Assembly: GCA_037349315.1 (NCBI GenBank)
Contig: JBAIAC010000057.1
Span: 15,159,501 to 15,223,500 of the forward strand
Source: Chelydra serpentina
Lineage: Eukaryota; Chordata; Testudines; Chelydridae
Reading direction: 5' to 3'
DNA length: 64,000 nt
This document shows, piece by piece, positions 32,276-43,703 of the stretch (the stretch's first letter is position 1; each line of letters opens with the position of its first letter). A program made the position numbers and the translations under genes. The notes beneath the pieces are model-generated. The model searched no databases, had not been told where the DNA came from, and saw only the letters and a program-made list of their open reading frames with translations.

Positions 32276-33379
32276 TAGCGGAGAAATGCCCCCTCTCAAC
32301 CTCAGGCCATTCTGTCACACCTGCAAGCAGCAGAGGTGCCTGGATTCAGAAGGGCTTCTCAGCTTTGGGATTTACAAGCCTCTCCCCTCCTGCATCTCTA
32401 GGTGTGACATAACCTGGGCCAGCTCACCTCTGAGGCATGCTGCAAAGCCCAGATGGGGAAGCAGCCCTTTGAGGAGAGCTGAGGTAGGTGTGGGAGGGGC
32501 TGGCTTGTGGGTAGGTGAGGTTAACCGGTGTCCTAGTTGGGTGTTATGTGGCTCTGGGGTGGGGAGATACGCAATGTGGTTTTGATGTTCTAATTATTTG
32601 TGTACCAGGCTTTCAATTGTCACCCCGGCCCCAGTGCTTTCATAAGGTGTTCATTAGTGCGGTGTTTAAATCTAAATAAATAATCATTTTCATTGCCCTC
32701 CTTGGATCTCTACTGTCTCTTGTGTGTGAAAAAAATGTATCAGACAGAGACAGATCCCTGTCCGAGGGACACTGGTGTCTGAAGGCAAGACTTTGACTTG
32801 CCTGGTAGCCCAAAGGAGAGAAATAATGATAGAATTTACCATCGGATATGGAGTATGATACTTTGTAACATAATTTTGCCGTGATTTTGCTTTTATCATC
32901 TTAATTGTATTAATGCCGCCAATTAGAGACCGGGCTCGTGTTGCGCAGCAGGAGAGTTCCGGGGTGGAAGGGAAGACAAATGATCTGCAAACTCCTCGTT
33001 TTGTCTTTGTAAATTATCACCCCCAGGTATTTAATAGAGTCGCAAGCCCTGATCACTGACTACTGTTCTGAGAGTGTATTAAGGAAGGGCCCACAGGCCT
33101 GCTCTGTTTTGTCCAAAGTAGATGAAGTTGTTGCATTGCCAAGAGTTGAATTGGAAAGGAGAATTTGGGTCTAAATCATGTGTCATCAGCACCCAGCAAA
33201 ACAGAACTGAGCGAGTTTTTAAACCTGATACACTGCATCTTGCTAGGCCTGGTCCAGCTCCCATTAGTGCCATCACAATGGGAGAATTAGGCAGCCGGCA
33301 TGCTGTGATCATATGATCAGAATCCTCTCCTTCTTACCACCTTGTGCTTCCCCCACCTGTTGTCTCATCTTATCCTTCG
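32276..33379. other. No gene seen
   Basis: Frames of 99 codons or less, with no recognised domain or repeat. Confidence 0.5.
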
Positions 33380-33485
33380 ATTGGAAGGTCTTTGGGAAGG
33401 GACTGTCTCTTTGTTCTATGTCTATGCAGTGCCTAGCACAATGGGGGAGGAGGGGGTTCCTAAGTCTCCTGCAATACAAATCACA
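33380..33485 (+). repeat. Old SINE 3' module
   Basis: GGGAAGGGACTGTCTCTTTG, TGCAGTGCCTAGCACAATGG and GGGGTTCCTAAG match the 3' module also seen at 34695. Confidence 0.65.
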
Positions 33486-34514
33486 GAAGGACCACTGACT
33501 TCAGTTGGCGCTGGACTGGGCCCTCTGAGCTATAAACAAGGAGGTTTCATCATTAACTGTGATGTTGAAAAAGGGATGAGTTTCGAGATGACCTTGGTCA
33601 GTTCCTTGAGGTAGTGGAAAGCAAGATGAGGTGTTGTTGTTCATGACTATTGAGTGGACTGAAGAAGCCTAGAAAAAAGTAATCCAGATTATGGATTCTC
33701 CAAAATTGTCTTCAGAACATGCAGGAGGGATCTTTCAATATTTGAGGAAAAGTACTTGATGCTTCAGGACCTCCACATGCAAAAGGTTCTTCACTGGCAA
33801 TATTTAAGTATGAATAAAGTATGTGGAGAAAATTCTCAATATCATGGTTCATGCCTAGCATTTAATGTGGTTTTTCCATGAAGGTCTCATCATTGAGAAG
33901 TTTAGATTAAAAATGAAATATTCTGACTATTGCAATGGGGTTGAATCAAACACCTGCTCCGAACAGGCCTGGTCTCTAGGGTGTTTGCTATCTGGACTCC
34001 AATGTAGGGACAAATGTTGAGGATTTGACCATGTCCCCTTTGAATCTTTCCTCCTAAGTCAATTCCTTTTGCTGGTCTCTTCTCATGCACTTCCAATCGA
34101 TTGATGTCTTCTTAGTAGCGAGGTGCCCAGAATGGAATGTAGTGCCTCAGCTAATGCTGAACTCAAGCCACAGAAACAGAGCTGTCCTATTCTTGTGTTG
34201 CCTTGCAGACGTGCAAAACCCTGGTTGTGTTGGGTTCATAAAACCTCATTCACTGGGATTTAGCTTGGAAAGCAGGGCTGCTTCTAATCCAGGTCCTTGT
34301 ATACAAATCTGCAAGGCTCACACAGAAAGGGGGAATTCGGGATAAATAGTTCTGGTATGGGCTCATATCTAACAAGAATCCCCTTTTGAATTTACATTGT
34401 TCCATTACCACCCCCTGCTTGGCTCCCAGCTCTGCAGATATGGGTGCCAAGGTCAATGAAGATCAGAGCTGAGTTTGTCACTCCGCAGTTCCATAGTTAG
34501 AGTCCCCAGCCTAG
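33486..34514. other. No gene seen
   Basis: Unassigned. A possible very old LINE relic at 33980-34165 was considered but not supported. Confidence 0.45.
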
Positions 34515-34775
34515 CTTAGCCTAGAGAGGTTGTGTGGTCCTGGGGCTAGGGTGCTAGATTATGAATCAGGAGAGCTGGGTGCTCCACCCACTGCTGACCT
34601 ATTTTGTGACCCCAAGCATATCACTTCCTGCTTTCCCATCTCCCTTGTCGATTTAGATTTTAAGCCCTTTGGGGCAGGTACTGTCTCTCATTACATGTAC
34701 AGTTCCTGGCATAATGGCTCTCTGATCTTGGTTGGGGCCTCTAGGCACAACTACAATAATAAAGTAGTAATAAAA
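34515..34775 (+). repeat. MIR-like SINE with its 3' module
   Basis: The order is GGGCTAGGGTGCTAGATTAT, a TTTTGTGACCCCAAGCATAT core, TTTAAGCCCTTTGGGGCAGG, TACTGTCTCTCATTACATGT and GGGGCCTCTAGGCACAACTA, then AATAATAAA. It shows the head, core and 3' module in one copy and so links the separate fragments seen elsewhere. Confidence 0.7.
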
Positions 34776-35550
34776 ACCCAGTTTAGAAACCTATTCAGTC
34801 ATTGCTGAGGAAGGAGCAGTGACCTACAGAAGAACTCTGACTGGGAATCCTAGAAAGGAAGGGGATGATCCACTTAATTGGGAGGTTACAACCTCCAGCG
34901 GGCTTGCGCTCTTTTCAGCGAGGCTGCTGAGTGAGCTGTGAACTCTGGCAGCGACCCCTCCGCGTGGAGCCGTCGCACTGGGGAAGAAAAGGCGGCTATG
35001 TAAACAGGCGAGAAGAGGAAGCAATATTAAGTCAAAATAAATGCCCATGAAATTCTTTCCATTGTAATTCACTGAATACAAGAGCTGAGGTGCTGAGGCC
35101 ATAAATTCCAGGGCAGGGGCAGCAGGAACAGGGGTGGCTAGGAAGGGGAAAAAATATTGCAAAACATAATGATCAAACAGTCAGGCAGGGCAAGGACCAT
35201 TAAAACATCAAAAGTCCTGGCAATTGTTTTGGATGAGAATGTTTTCAAAAGTATTTGTTTATGTTGGACGGGCGCGTTGGCTTTGAACAATGGGTGAACT
35301 TTTGCAAAGCAGGGAAAATCCACTCCACTCGTTACCATCAGTTCTCTTTCTTTTCTTTGTGTTAAATATTATACAACAGGAGAAAGCTTTGAAAATCCAT
35401 AGGCATCTTATTGCATAACTGTCCTCACTGGGGTTTCCTGCATCTCCCTTGAAAACATCTGGCGCTGGCCAGTCCTATATATTCATGGTGAGGTGTTATT
35501 TATAATAGGTCTGCATCTCTGATTTAAGATGCAGATACAGTGGCCTCTTC
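34776..35550. other. No gene seen
   Basis: Frames up to 112 codons on the minus strand, with no domain. No repeat recognised. Confidence 0.5.
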
Positions 35551-35727
35551 ATAGAATCTCAGGGTTGGAAGGGACCTTAGGAGGTCATCTAGTCCAACCC
35601 CCTGCTTAAAACAGGACTAATCCCCAACTTTTACCCCAGATCCCTAAATGGCCCCATCAAGGATCAAACTCACAACCGTGGGTTTAGCAGGCCAATGCTC
35701 AAACCACTGAGCTATCCCATTCCTCCT
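35551..35727 (-). mobile_element. tRNA-headed SINE, copy 4
   Basis: Reverse orientation: ATAGAATCTCAGGGTTGGAA is the CR1-like tail, then GGCCAATGCTCAAACCACTG and AGCTATCCC, the reverse of the tRNA-like head with box A. Box B reads GGATCAAACTC in reverse. Subfamily A. Confidence 0.92.
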
Positions 35728-35860
35728 ATGGAATCACTAGTCCAGGTATCATGATTTGTTCCCATGGAATCAGGCACCATTTCTTTCAGCTACAGACAGC
35801 ATGGGAGCAAAGAGTAGGGCATTGGTCCCAGCTGATCCCACACTCTGAACATTTCAGTGT

Positions 35861-35868
35861 CTCCAATC
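35861..35868. repeat. Target-site duplication, left
   Basis: CTCCAATC, identical to 36071-36078. Confidence 0.93.
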
Positions 35869-36070
35869 CAGGGCCGGCTCCAGGCACCAGACAACAAAGC
35901 ACGTGCCTGGAGCGGCGCCTTGTAAGGGGCAGCAGTCCGGGGATTCTTGGGGCGTCCAGAGGTTTTTTGGTTTTGCGGCGGCCATTTTTTTTTGCGTCGG
36001 CAGTTCGGCGGTGGCCATTTTTTTTTTTTTTTTTTGGCTTGGCGTGGCCAAGAAGCTGGAGCCGGCCCTG
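35869..36070. mobile_element. 202-bp hAT miniature element, CAGGGCCGGCTCCA ends
   Basis: CAGGGCCGGCTCCA at the left and TGGAGCCGGCCCTG at the right are perfect 14-bp inverted repeats, flanked by an exact 8-bp duplication, CTCCAATC. The interior has two GGCGGCCA/GGTGGCCA blocks followed by T runs, the second about 17 T. Short frames in all directions are chance. Confidence 0.94.
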
Positions 36071-36078
36071 CTCCAATC
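36071..36078. repeat. Target-site duplication, right
   Basis: CTCCAATC, identical to 35861-35868. Confidence 0.93.
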
Positions 36079-36329
36079 CCTAGTTTTGTGGTTAATTTTA
36101 CCATGCTCAGGCATGGGTGGCACATACTTTTGAATCTTCCATTATCATGAACTGATGTGACTTCATGATAAAGTATGTAGGGTGAGGAATGCAGGGCTTA
36201 GTGGATTTGGGGGATGGTAGAGGAGAAGATCTTTAAGAATAGCCTGAACATTGTATGAGTTTTGGGTTCCTGACATGGGGATTGTCATATGGAACTTATT
36301 ACTTACAAGTTACTTGCTTTCTGGTAGCC

Positions 36330-36600
36330 CCTACCGGCCTTAAACAAGTTTGGACCCCATGGTGCTGGGCACTGTACAAACACACAGTGAGAGACGTCCC
36401 TTCCCCAAAAAGTTTGCAATCAAAGTAGACAAGATAGTGAAAGGACACACATTATTCCCCCTTCACAGATGATGAACTGTGGCATGGAGACATTAAGTGG
36501 CTTGAGCAGGGTTACCCCGGGAGTCTGTGGCAGAGCCAGGAATTGAAGCCAGAGCACCCAACCCCCAGTTCTGTGCCTTAGCCACAAAACCAGTCTCTCT
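36330..36600 (-). repeat. MIR-like SINE relic, reverse
   Basis: CCCATGGTGCTGGGCACTGT is the reversed 3' module. It is followed by CAGATGATGAACTGTGGCAT, TAAGTGGCTTGAGCAGGGTT and GGCAGAGCCAGGAATTGAAG, the reversed core. Confidence 0.7.
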
Positions 36601-37466
36601 GGACACACGTTCTCTAGCAGCTGTTCCTCAGGGACTGATCCCCAGTTTATCTGAAGAATTTTGCCTGGACAGTTTGTTCAAATGCTGGCAACTCTGACCC
36701 CAGTGGGAAATGGGGATATCTGCCTCATCCGGCACTGTACCCTAGCAGGGGAGTCAGGAGTGCAGCCGATCATGCCAGCACTCAGCTCCCTGCGCTGAGA
36801 ATCAAAGAGCCTCGGTAAACACAACTGCAAACACAGACATGAAAGAGACCTCAGTCTGTACCATCTCTGTCCTTATGGGAGGCACAAATAAGAGGGTGAC
36901 CCACAAAGTGGTTCTTGCCCCTTGGGCTGGTCCTGCCCTCCCTGCCTGGGCACCTGGGCCTACTCCGTGGTCAGTGCAAGAGGGAGGGAGACCAGCTCAG
37001 TGGCCTGACATGGCTTCTGTATTAGGCCCGTAGACAGGACCCGTGTAGTGGGGGAGGCTGGGCAGGGCGAGCTTTGAACATAGTGCCCACCTTGACTCCC
37101 AGGAGGCCACTGCTTCTCCTTAGTGGGGAGTTCGTGGGAAGCACGTGAGTCTCCCCGGTATGGCCTGAGGGGAAGGGAAAAACCTTACATCTCTCACTTC
37201 TCCCCATAAGGAAGAGAGAGCCCGAGGCACCCCACATCTGTGCCCATTTCACAGCTTCTGATGAATATAAGGTAACTGCAAACAGGCTCGCTGTATGCAT
37301 AAACCATCTCCCGTCCCTAAACCCTGGAAAGCTCCAAATCCACATCTGGGTCTGAGTTTAATGCCTGAGAGACACAAAGAAGGCAAGGGGGAGGGTCGAT
37401 CAAATGAGTTTGAGAACCACTGAGCTAGACTGTATCTTTTTAGAAAGACATTCAATCTTGTGTGTT
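36601..37466. other. No gene seen
   Basis: Frames up to 107 codons without a domain. No recognised repeat. Confidence 0.5.
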
Positions 37467-37600
37467 TCAGAGTAGTAGCCGTGTTAGTCTGTGTCAGCAA
37501 AAAGAAAAGGAATACTTGTGGCTCCTTAGAGACTAACAAATTTATTTCAGCATAAGCTTTCGTGGGCTACAGTCCGCTTCGTCGGATGGGTGTACACCAC
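37467..37600 (+). repeat. Interspersed repeat with GCATAAGCTTTCGTGGG module, fuller copy
   Basis: GTTTCAGAGTAGTAGCCGTG, TTAGTCTGTGTCAGCAAAAA, CTTAGAGACTAACAAATTTA and AGCATAAGCTTTCGTGGGCT, then CTTCGTCGGATG. The 6527-6615 copy carries only the right half. Family class is uncertain. Confidence 0.75.
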
Positions 37601-38676
37601 TCCCTGCTAGTAAATATGGCTCAGCTCTGTGTCATAGACCCTGGGCTGTTCACAGCTAGTGAGGATTCCCCTTAGCAAAGTAGCAAGGGCCTGTGCAGTA
37701 GAAGGAGCCAGGCTCTATCCCTGCTGACTGTGTAGAGCTCTGAGAGGTTGTGTTGTGCAGCAGAGGTTAGTGAAAATTATGCTGGACAGGGATTTGCTGC
37801 TCTCTAATAATAATTCATCTGATACCCAGAAGGCCCCATATCAGGTGTAAGTACGTTAACACCATGACTTGCTACCAGGCCTTAAATCCTCAAAGAGTAT
37901 TTCACAGAGACCCCTGCGGGAGGTGCCAGGGCTCAGGGTGTCAGCCCCGCGGGTTTACAAATATTTACCAGAGCTCCACTCCGAACAGCTCTGGCTGAAT
38001 TCAAGCCCTGCTTGCTTCATACATATGCTACATACCTGTTCCATGGATTTCAGTACCACTCCTGACTGTAAAATGCCCCCCTCTGACACATAGCATGCAC
38101 ATCTCTGCTGTAGCCAGTGGGGCATTTCTAGAGTCCATCCATGGGTGAGGATGATGGAGGAGGAAAGGAAAAGGCTCTGGCAAATTCTATTGCAGGAGGG
38201 CTTTCCCCTCTGCAGCCCCTGGACAATGGATGGCTGCTCCTTGAGTGTCCCATATGTTCCAGGACATATTGAGCCTTGCAAGCTAAATATTTAGTCTTTC
38301 CTGAATTCAAATACTTCCTGAGCTCCTGGGTTTGTTATTTTCATATATTTGCCTTTGTTTCACTAGATTAGAGCAGTGGGGTTTGTAGATAGGGACTCTA
38401 TTCTTGGCAGAGAGCAAAGTATTATTAACATTCCTTATCGCAGGAGTGTATATTATTGTGTGACATTGCACAGAGTAACCTTAACATAAAAAATCTCCCC
38501 TGTCATTTGTTGAATGTTCCGAGTGTTGTTTTGGCTGTCGGCTGCTTTGTGTGGCTTTGAGCAGAGACACTAGCCCTCTGGGTTATAAACTGCCTTTTCC
38601 ACTCTTCTGTCAGCCCCCGGCCATTCATGTCCCAGAAAAGGACACATCTGACAGCATCTTTCTTGGGGCCAAGGGA
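37601..38676. other. No gene seen
   Basis: About 1 kb without a recognised exon or repeat. Frames up to 108 codons. Confidence 0.5.
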
Positions 38677-38852
38677 CATAGAATATCAGGGTTGGAAGGG
38701 ACCTTAGTAGGTCATCTAGTCCAACCCCCTGCTCAAAGCAGGACCAATCCCCAATTTTTGCCCCAGATCCCCAAATGGCCCCCTCAAGGATTGAACTCAC
38801 AACCCTGGGTTTAGCAGGCCAATGCTCAAACCAATGAGCTATCCCTCCCCCC
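38677..38852 (-). mobile_element. tRNA-headed SINE, copy 5
   Basis: Reverse orientation: CATAGAATATCAGGGTTGGA (tail), CCAATTTTTGCCCCAGATCC (middle), GGATTGAACTC (box B reversed), and a final GAGCTATCCCTCCC (box A side). Subfamily A, close to the copy at 4321. Confidence 0.93.
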
Positions 38853-39352
38853 CACATGGTGTGGCAGAGGAAGGGGCACTACCTGGTCTCCGCTGAAGAA
38901 GAGTTAATTCCACTTCAGTTTCCTCCTTCCTTTGCAAAGGTGGCAGGGGAAGGGGTATGAACTGCCTGCTTGGGAGAGATATAAGCACTTTGAAAATTAC
39001 TTCCGAGCCTATCCTGTGGCCATCTTTTTAGCAGCTCCTAATCCCCGCGTCCCCTTTGGTGTTTGCCCTGCCCAGCCTGGCCAGGACGTTTGGGCAGGGA
39101 GAAGACTCACTGTTCTCAGGAGACTTCACCGAGGCTCAGACTATGTCAACTTTTCACTAGGGTACTTGAGCAAGTGTTTACCTTGCTCCTTTATCCATAT
39201 CCCATGTCTGACAGTGGAGTTATGCACAAATAGGACAATGTACCTGCTCCTTGTTTGTTTTACAGCTCCTAAAGATGTGCTAGGCACTCTCCAGAAACAT
39301 GGGGAAGGCTAAGGTGCTCAAGTGCTCATGGTTTAATAGAGTCTCATTGCTG
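38853..39352. other. No gene seen
   Basis: One 126-codon frame (38932-39312) without a recognised domain or splice context. Confidence 0.45.
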
Positions 39353-39722
39353 GAGCTGGCTGCGATTTTTCGTTGAGTATTTTTGACTAAAAATGGCTTG
39401 TTCATTAACATGGAAATTTCTGCAGGAAACATCTGTTTTTAATTATTTTTGCCTCCATTTTTTTGTTGTTGAAAAACAAACTTTTTTGGTGACCAAAAAC
39501 TGAAAATGTTTTAAATTTGTTTGGCTTTTAGCAGTTAAAATCTGGAAGATTGCAGCCTGCCAGGTGAAAATTTGAAAGAAAACCAAAGATGTTTTCTGGA
39601 CCGGCTGAAACTTTTTGGTTTTCAATTGCTGGAAAAGGAAACAATTTCAGTTTTCAGCTTTTCAGTCTTTTTAATGAATAACTGAACAAATGAATAGAAA
39701 AGTTTCCTGGCCATCTCTCCTA
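39353..39722. repeat. AT-rich decayed miniature element (tentative)
   Basis: TGGAGCTGGCTGCGATTTTT at the left and AAAAGTTTCCTGGCCATCTC at the right resemble the ends of the element at 61780-62241 (GAGCTGG and CCAACTC). The interior is full of AAAAATG, TTTTTGG and GAAAATGTTT blocks, as there. Confidence 0.4.
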
Positions 39723-41236
39723 ATGACACTTTCTGGTTGCCCTATAAGGATAGGTTCTGTTTGGATTCGCTTAGAGTTGTGCGGAAGGATTTTCTGTTGT
39801 CCCTTCCTGCTGGAGACCGAAGTTGTTGTTTGTTAGTGACATTTACCCCAATAAGAAAGGATGAAGGTTCATTGAGCTTTAGTGGTTTCTACTTGGATCT
39901 TCATTTGCTCTCTTTTGTTCCATAGTCTAAGGGTTCAACATTCTATGTTCCAATCAAAGATGAGGCTGTTTGGCCGGGTTGTAATGGGACGAGAGCAGAG
40001 TCCAGCTGTATGGAATTAGGTGATCAGTGTGAGGTAAGAGTGAATTGTCATAGAAACATAACCCACTACATTACACATTTATTAAATGCAAAGCCTTTAT
40101 TAATGTCTCATTAAGGCTGCACAAGTGTGATCAGTGTGGAAATGCAAAGTTACGTTTCCAGCAGCAACACTGGCTCAGTCGAGATGCACTTTCTGCATGT
40201 TTTTGGGACACACACTTTACAACTTAAATAGTGACGTATCAAGCTACACATTGACCCAGAAAAACAGGGCATAGAAAGTGCTGCCTACCTGCAGTGTGCC
40301 AAATTAATGCTGCTGTCAGAACCTTACCTCTTGCTGTTCGTGACCGCGTGTGGTTTTATATGTGCCTCGTTCTCTGATGAAACAAGCGCAGCAGCAAGGG
40401 CACTAACTCATCCACATTCATCTCATCCTCATGCTTAATTAAGAGTTATTTACATGCTCACACTAGTAAATGCAAATGACCACATGGCTACACCAGACTC
40501 CTGAATGGCCCCAAGTTCCCTGCACAGCATCTGTGATCAGTCCCTGACCTAGATTGCACTGGAGCTCATTAGAAGATTGTTTCCTGGTGACTCATTATAA
40601 AGCCTCTGCAAGTTGCAGGGGATGGAAGGCCCTGACAACTGGCATTAGGGGCACACTCACCTCCTGGGTAACGGACAAATCTGAACCTCTCACCAAATGG
40701 ATTGAGCTGTATCTCAGAGAGCTATTTCTCTAGTAAAAAGGATCATATCCCTGAACTAGCAGGGCATATTGACTACCCTGAAAACTCGGCAGAAATTCAA
40801 GTCCGATATAAACACCTGAAGGCAAACAGACACTGGAACCGTGTCTTCCTGGCAGTGTTTTCATGTAGTCATTTGTGCAGGTGCAAGTCTCTCCCACTAC
40901 TCTTTTCCTGCAAGTCATTGACAAATGCCATCTCGTTAAGCTGAACAGAAGTATGTTTAATAATTAGCAGAGATCGTAGCCCAAGATCTGTTGTCGTCAC
41001 TGCCCCAGGACTTTCTCCTGGTCTCTCCAGCACCATCTGGCCTTTCGCGCGTAGAAGTTAGGGATGGCAAAGGCCTGTTAAATTATTGCTGGTCCGTTCC
41101 GCTGAGGCCAGAGGAGAGTTGTCCCCTCTACAGCATGTTCTCTAGTGCGCCCTCCCCTCCATGACACGGGGTGTCCACCTGTCCTGTTAAGTGTTATGCG
41201 ATCAGTCTCATGCACCATCACCATGGAATCTGGGCA
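39723..41236. other. No gene seen
   Basis: About 1.5 kb without a recognised exon, RNA or repeat. Frames of 80 codons or less. Confidence 0.5.
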
Positions 41237-41244
41237 CCTGGCAT

Positions 41245-41516
41245 CAGGGGCGGCATGAGCTTTTTTGCCGCCCTAGGCGGTGGCGGGGGTAGAGGCTGCT
41301 GCCGAAATCCCCGGCGGCCGAAGAAGCTGCCGCCAAAGTGCCGCCGGGGTCCTCGGCGGCACTTCGGCGGCAGCTTTTTCGGCCGCCCGGGACCTTGGCA
41401 GCATTTCGCCAGCAGCCTCTCCCGCCGGCCGCCGCCGAGGGACCTGAAATGCCGCCCCCCAAATCCTGGCGCCCTAGGCGACCGCCTAGGGTCGCCTAAT
41501 GGTAGCACCAGCCCTG
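41245..41516 (+). mobile_element. 272-bp GC-rich hAT-type miniature element containing a long hairpin
   Basis: The left end is CAGGGGCGGC. The right end is GGCGCCCTAGG, CCGCCTAGGG and CACCAGCCCTG, like the right end of 7240-7829. Flanks CCTGGCAT and CCTGACGA are a weak 8-bp duplication (5 of 8). The middle is an inverted repeat of 33-nt arms (41313-41345 and 41355-41387) around a 9-nt loop. The arginine/proline-rich frames on both strands arise from this GC-rich palindrome. Confidence 0.82.
41313..41387. repeat. 33-bp-arm inverted repeat (hairpin)
   Basis: The left arm 41313-41345 (starting GGCGGCCGAAGAAGCTGCCG) and right arm 41355-41387 (ending CTTTTTCGGCCGCC) are complementary at 31 of 33 positions. 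One of the two mismatches would be a G-U pair in RNA. The loop is 9 nt. Confidence 0.92.
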
Positions 41517-42490
41517 CCTGACGAGAGAGAGCAGCACCCACTCCCTGCACTGACTGCCCAGCTGTGATCCATACTCTTTTTAGACGCTGCATTACCAGAG
41601 CCCCTTCTGCCCTGGCTCAGCTTTGCCAGTTCTCACATGCTCTAGATGGCATCGTCTGCATGACACGTGCATTTCAAATGCCCTCCATGGCTTGAAGGAT
41701 TCGCTTCTGAAAGCTGCTTTTCCGCTGCCTTGTGTCATTTACAGCTGTGCAGAGCGAGTGGAAAATGCCACTGGATTAGAATGGGAGCATTGTACACCCG
41801 TGCAAGCCAGTGGAGGTTCAGGCTGAGTCTGCAATGCAGGTCCCATCTAGCTGTGCCCTAACCCACTGTCCTGCTACAGCCATCTGCAGTGAGTGACAAG
41901 CCAAAGCCTCGGCCATCTCCCTTTCCTCTGCTGTTCACTAAGGAATTGCTTCCGCCCACCTGCCAACCCCCCACCGCCTCTCCAACCACACCCCCCAGGG
42001 CTTCCCCTGTTTGGTTCCAGCCACGTGTAGTTCCTGTAGCTTCAGGAGTCTCACCACAGGGGGTTGCTGGTCTCTGTTCCTATTCTCTCTCTCTCCTTGC
42101 ATCTGTCTCTCTCTCCATTCCACACGGCCGTCAAACTCTCGCTCTATTTTATCTCCATCTAATGTCACTCTCCCCCATCTACCATCTAGCCTAGCCTTGC
42201 TCTGGCATTCTGGCTGTTGGCAGGTATGTCTTTTGGTCCCCACCTTTCAGTCTCCTCTGAAATTCCCCTTTATGGCTTTGTTTTGCTTTTATGGCCGTTT
42301 ACAATATTTGCATGGTATCAAGGCCCTTTCCCTTTCGCCCCCTCCCCCAAGGATTATTGCGCTGTTTGTGGCTTTTACTGCCTTCCCTCATTTCAACCAG
42401 TTTCATCAGCAACAGAGTTCATCCAGCAGGAATGTGAGCACGCTCCCCAGAGCTGATCGGTGTGACACGCCTGGATTTTCCATGAACAAA
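41517..42490. other. No gene seen
   Basis: A CT-rich stretch lies around 42080-42120. The frames at 41889-42243 show no domain. Confidence 0.45.
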
Positions 42491-42855
42491 CCAGGCCAAA
42501 GCAGCTTGATTTCCTTCTTTGACAGGGTAACTGACTTGGTGGATAGGGGGAATGTGGTGGACATAATATACTTGGACTTCAGCAAGGCTTTTGACACCAT
42601 CCCATGTGACATTCTGATCTTGAACCCACGTGGAGAAACTGGAAAGGATCCAGAGGCGAGTGACAAAGATGATCACAGGGATGGAACACAAGCCATGTGA
42701 GCAAAGGCTGAAGAAACTGAGTATCTTTAGCTTGGAAAAGAGGAGATTAACGGGGAACATGATAGCGGTCTTCAAATATCTGACCGGCTGCCATAAAAAA
42801 GATGGAGAAAAGTTGTTCTCTTTTTGTCAAAGAGGCAATGTTTTCAAACGGCAGC
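42491..42855 (+). pseudogene. CR1-like reverse transcriptase with internal deletion
   Basis: Plus strand: SLISFFDRVTDLVDRGNVVD and [18 protein letters not shown] match the first palm motif of CR1-type ORF2. Within a few codons the sequence jumps to KLERIQRRVTKMITGMEHKP and CEQRLKKLSIFSLEKRRLTG, which in an intact copy lies about 240 residues further on. The core with the GVPQG and FADD motifs is therefore missing. The two parts are in different frames. It probably shows a deletion in an old insert. Confidence 0.85.
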
Positions 42856-42949
42856 ATAGCAGATTTAGATTAAATCTTAGAATAAACATCCTAACTGTAT
42901 CCTACTTCTGCTCCGGTCCTTACCGTAGTGCTGACTGTGTTGTTTCTAT

Positions 42950-43020
42950 ATGTATAAAATCTGCTATTCTGGGTCAGACCATCAGGGAGAGCATCCCTCT
43001 ACCAGTGCTGGTGAATATCT
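42950..43020 (-). repeat. CR1-type 3' end scrap
   Basis: CTATTCTGGGTCAGACCATC followed by CAGTGCTGG resembles the reversed CR1 3' terminus seen at 1122 and 31745. Confidence 0.45.
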
Positions 43021-43703
43021 GCATGTAATGCACCCTGCGCCCTTCTGGGTGTGGGCCCCACAGGCCTTTAACTGAGTGATAGGTTGGTACCTCACTCGGG
43101 CTCCTCTGACATACATCATTCATCAGTTTCCTTTAGGAGTATCTCACTGTTTGTCAAAGCACCAGCTGTCACACATGATCCAGAAGCGAAAGACCCAGAA
43201 TACCCTGGTCACCACCTTTTCACAGGGAAGAGAAAACTGTGTTCCTGGTCACCTTGCCAGAGCACCAGGTGGGTTTTTTCTTGTGATCCCTCTTTAACCT
43301 AGGGCAACCTGTGGTATTGGGGACTGTGCTTTTGAGGGCTGAGTTTCTCAGGCAGAGAATCTGGCAGGGTGCTGTGAAGCTTTTGTTATGCACAGTCACA
43401 GAATAAAGCAGAGCGCTTGCTTAAATACCCAGTGATCACTGAACAGCAGGGAGCCCACTGGTCAGTGTGTTATAGGTCCCCCGCTGTGCCTGATCCACAA
43501 GTAGGTGAGTCCTACAGCCCCAGCTTGAGAGCCAGTTTCAGGCAGAAGAGACTATGCTTTGCTCCCTGGCAGTCTGTGGTTCACGCTGTGGACGGAGTAT
43601 GGGGGGTGTCACTGGTTAATGGCCGATTAGGTGGAGAGGGCCAGGGAGGAAGCAGAGCCAAGGACCGGCCCCCCCTGCCTTGCACCAGTGAGCAGAGGGC
43701 AGG
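43021..43703. other. No gene seen
   Basis: Frames of 97 codons or less, no domain. Confidence 0.45.

Noticed and set aside
33980..34165. Very old CR1 relic on the minus strand
   Set aside because: Some resemblance around GAGGTGCCCAGAATGGAATG, but no second conserved block in the right order.
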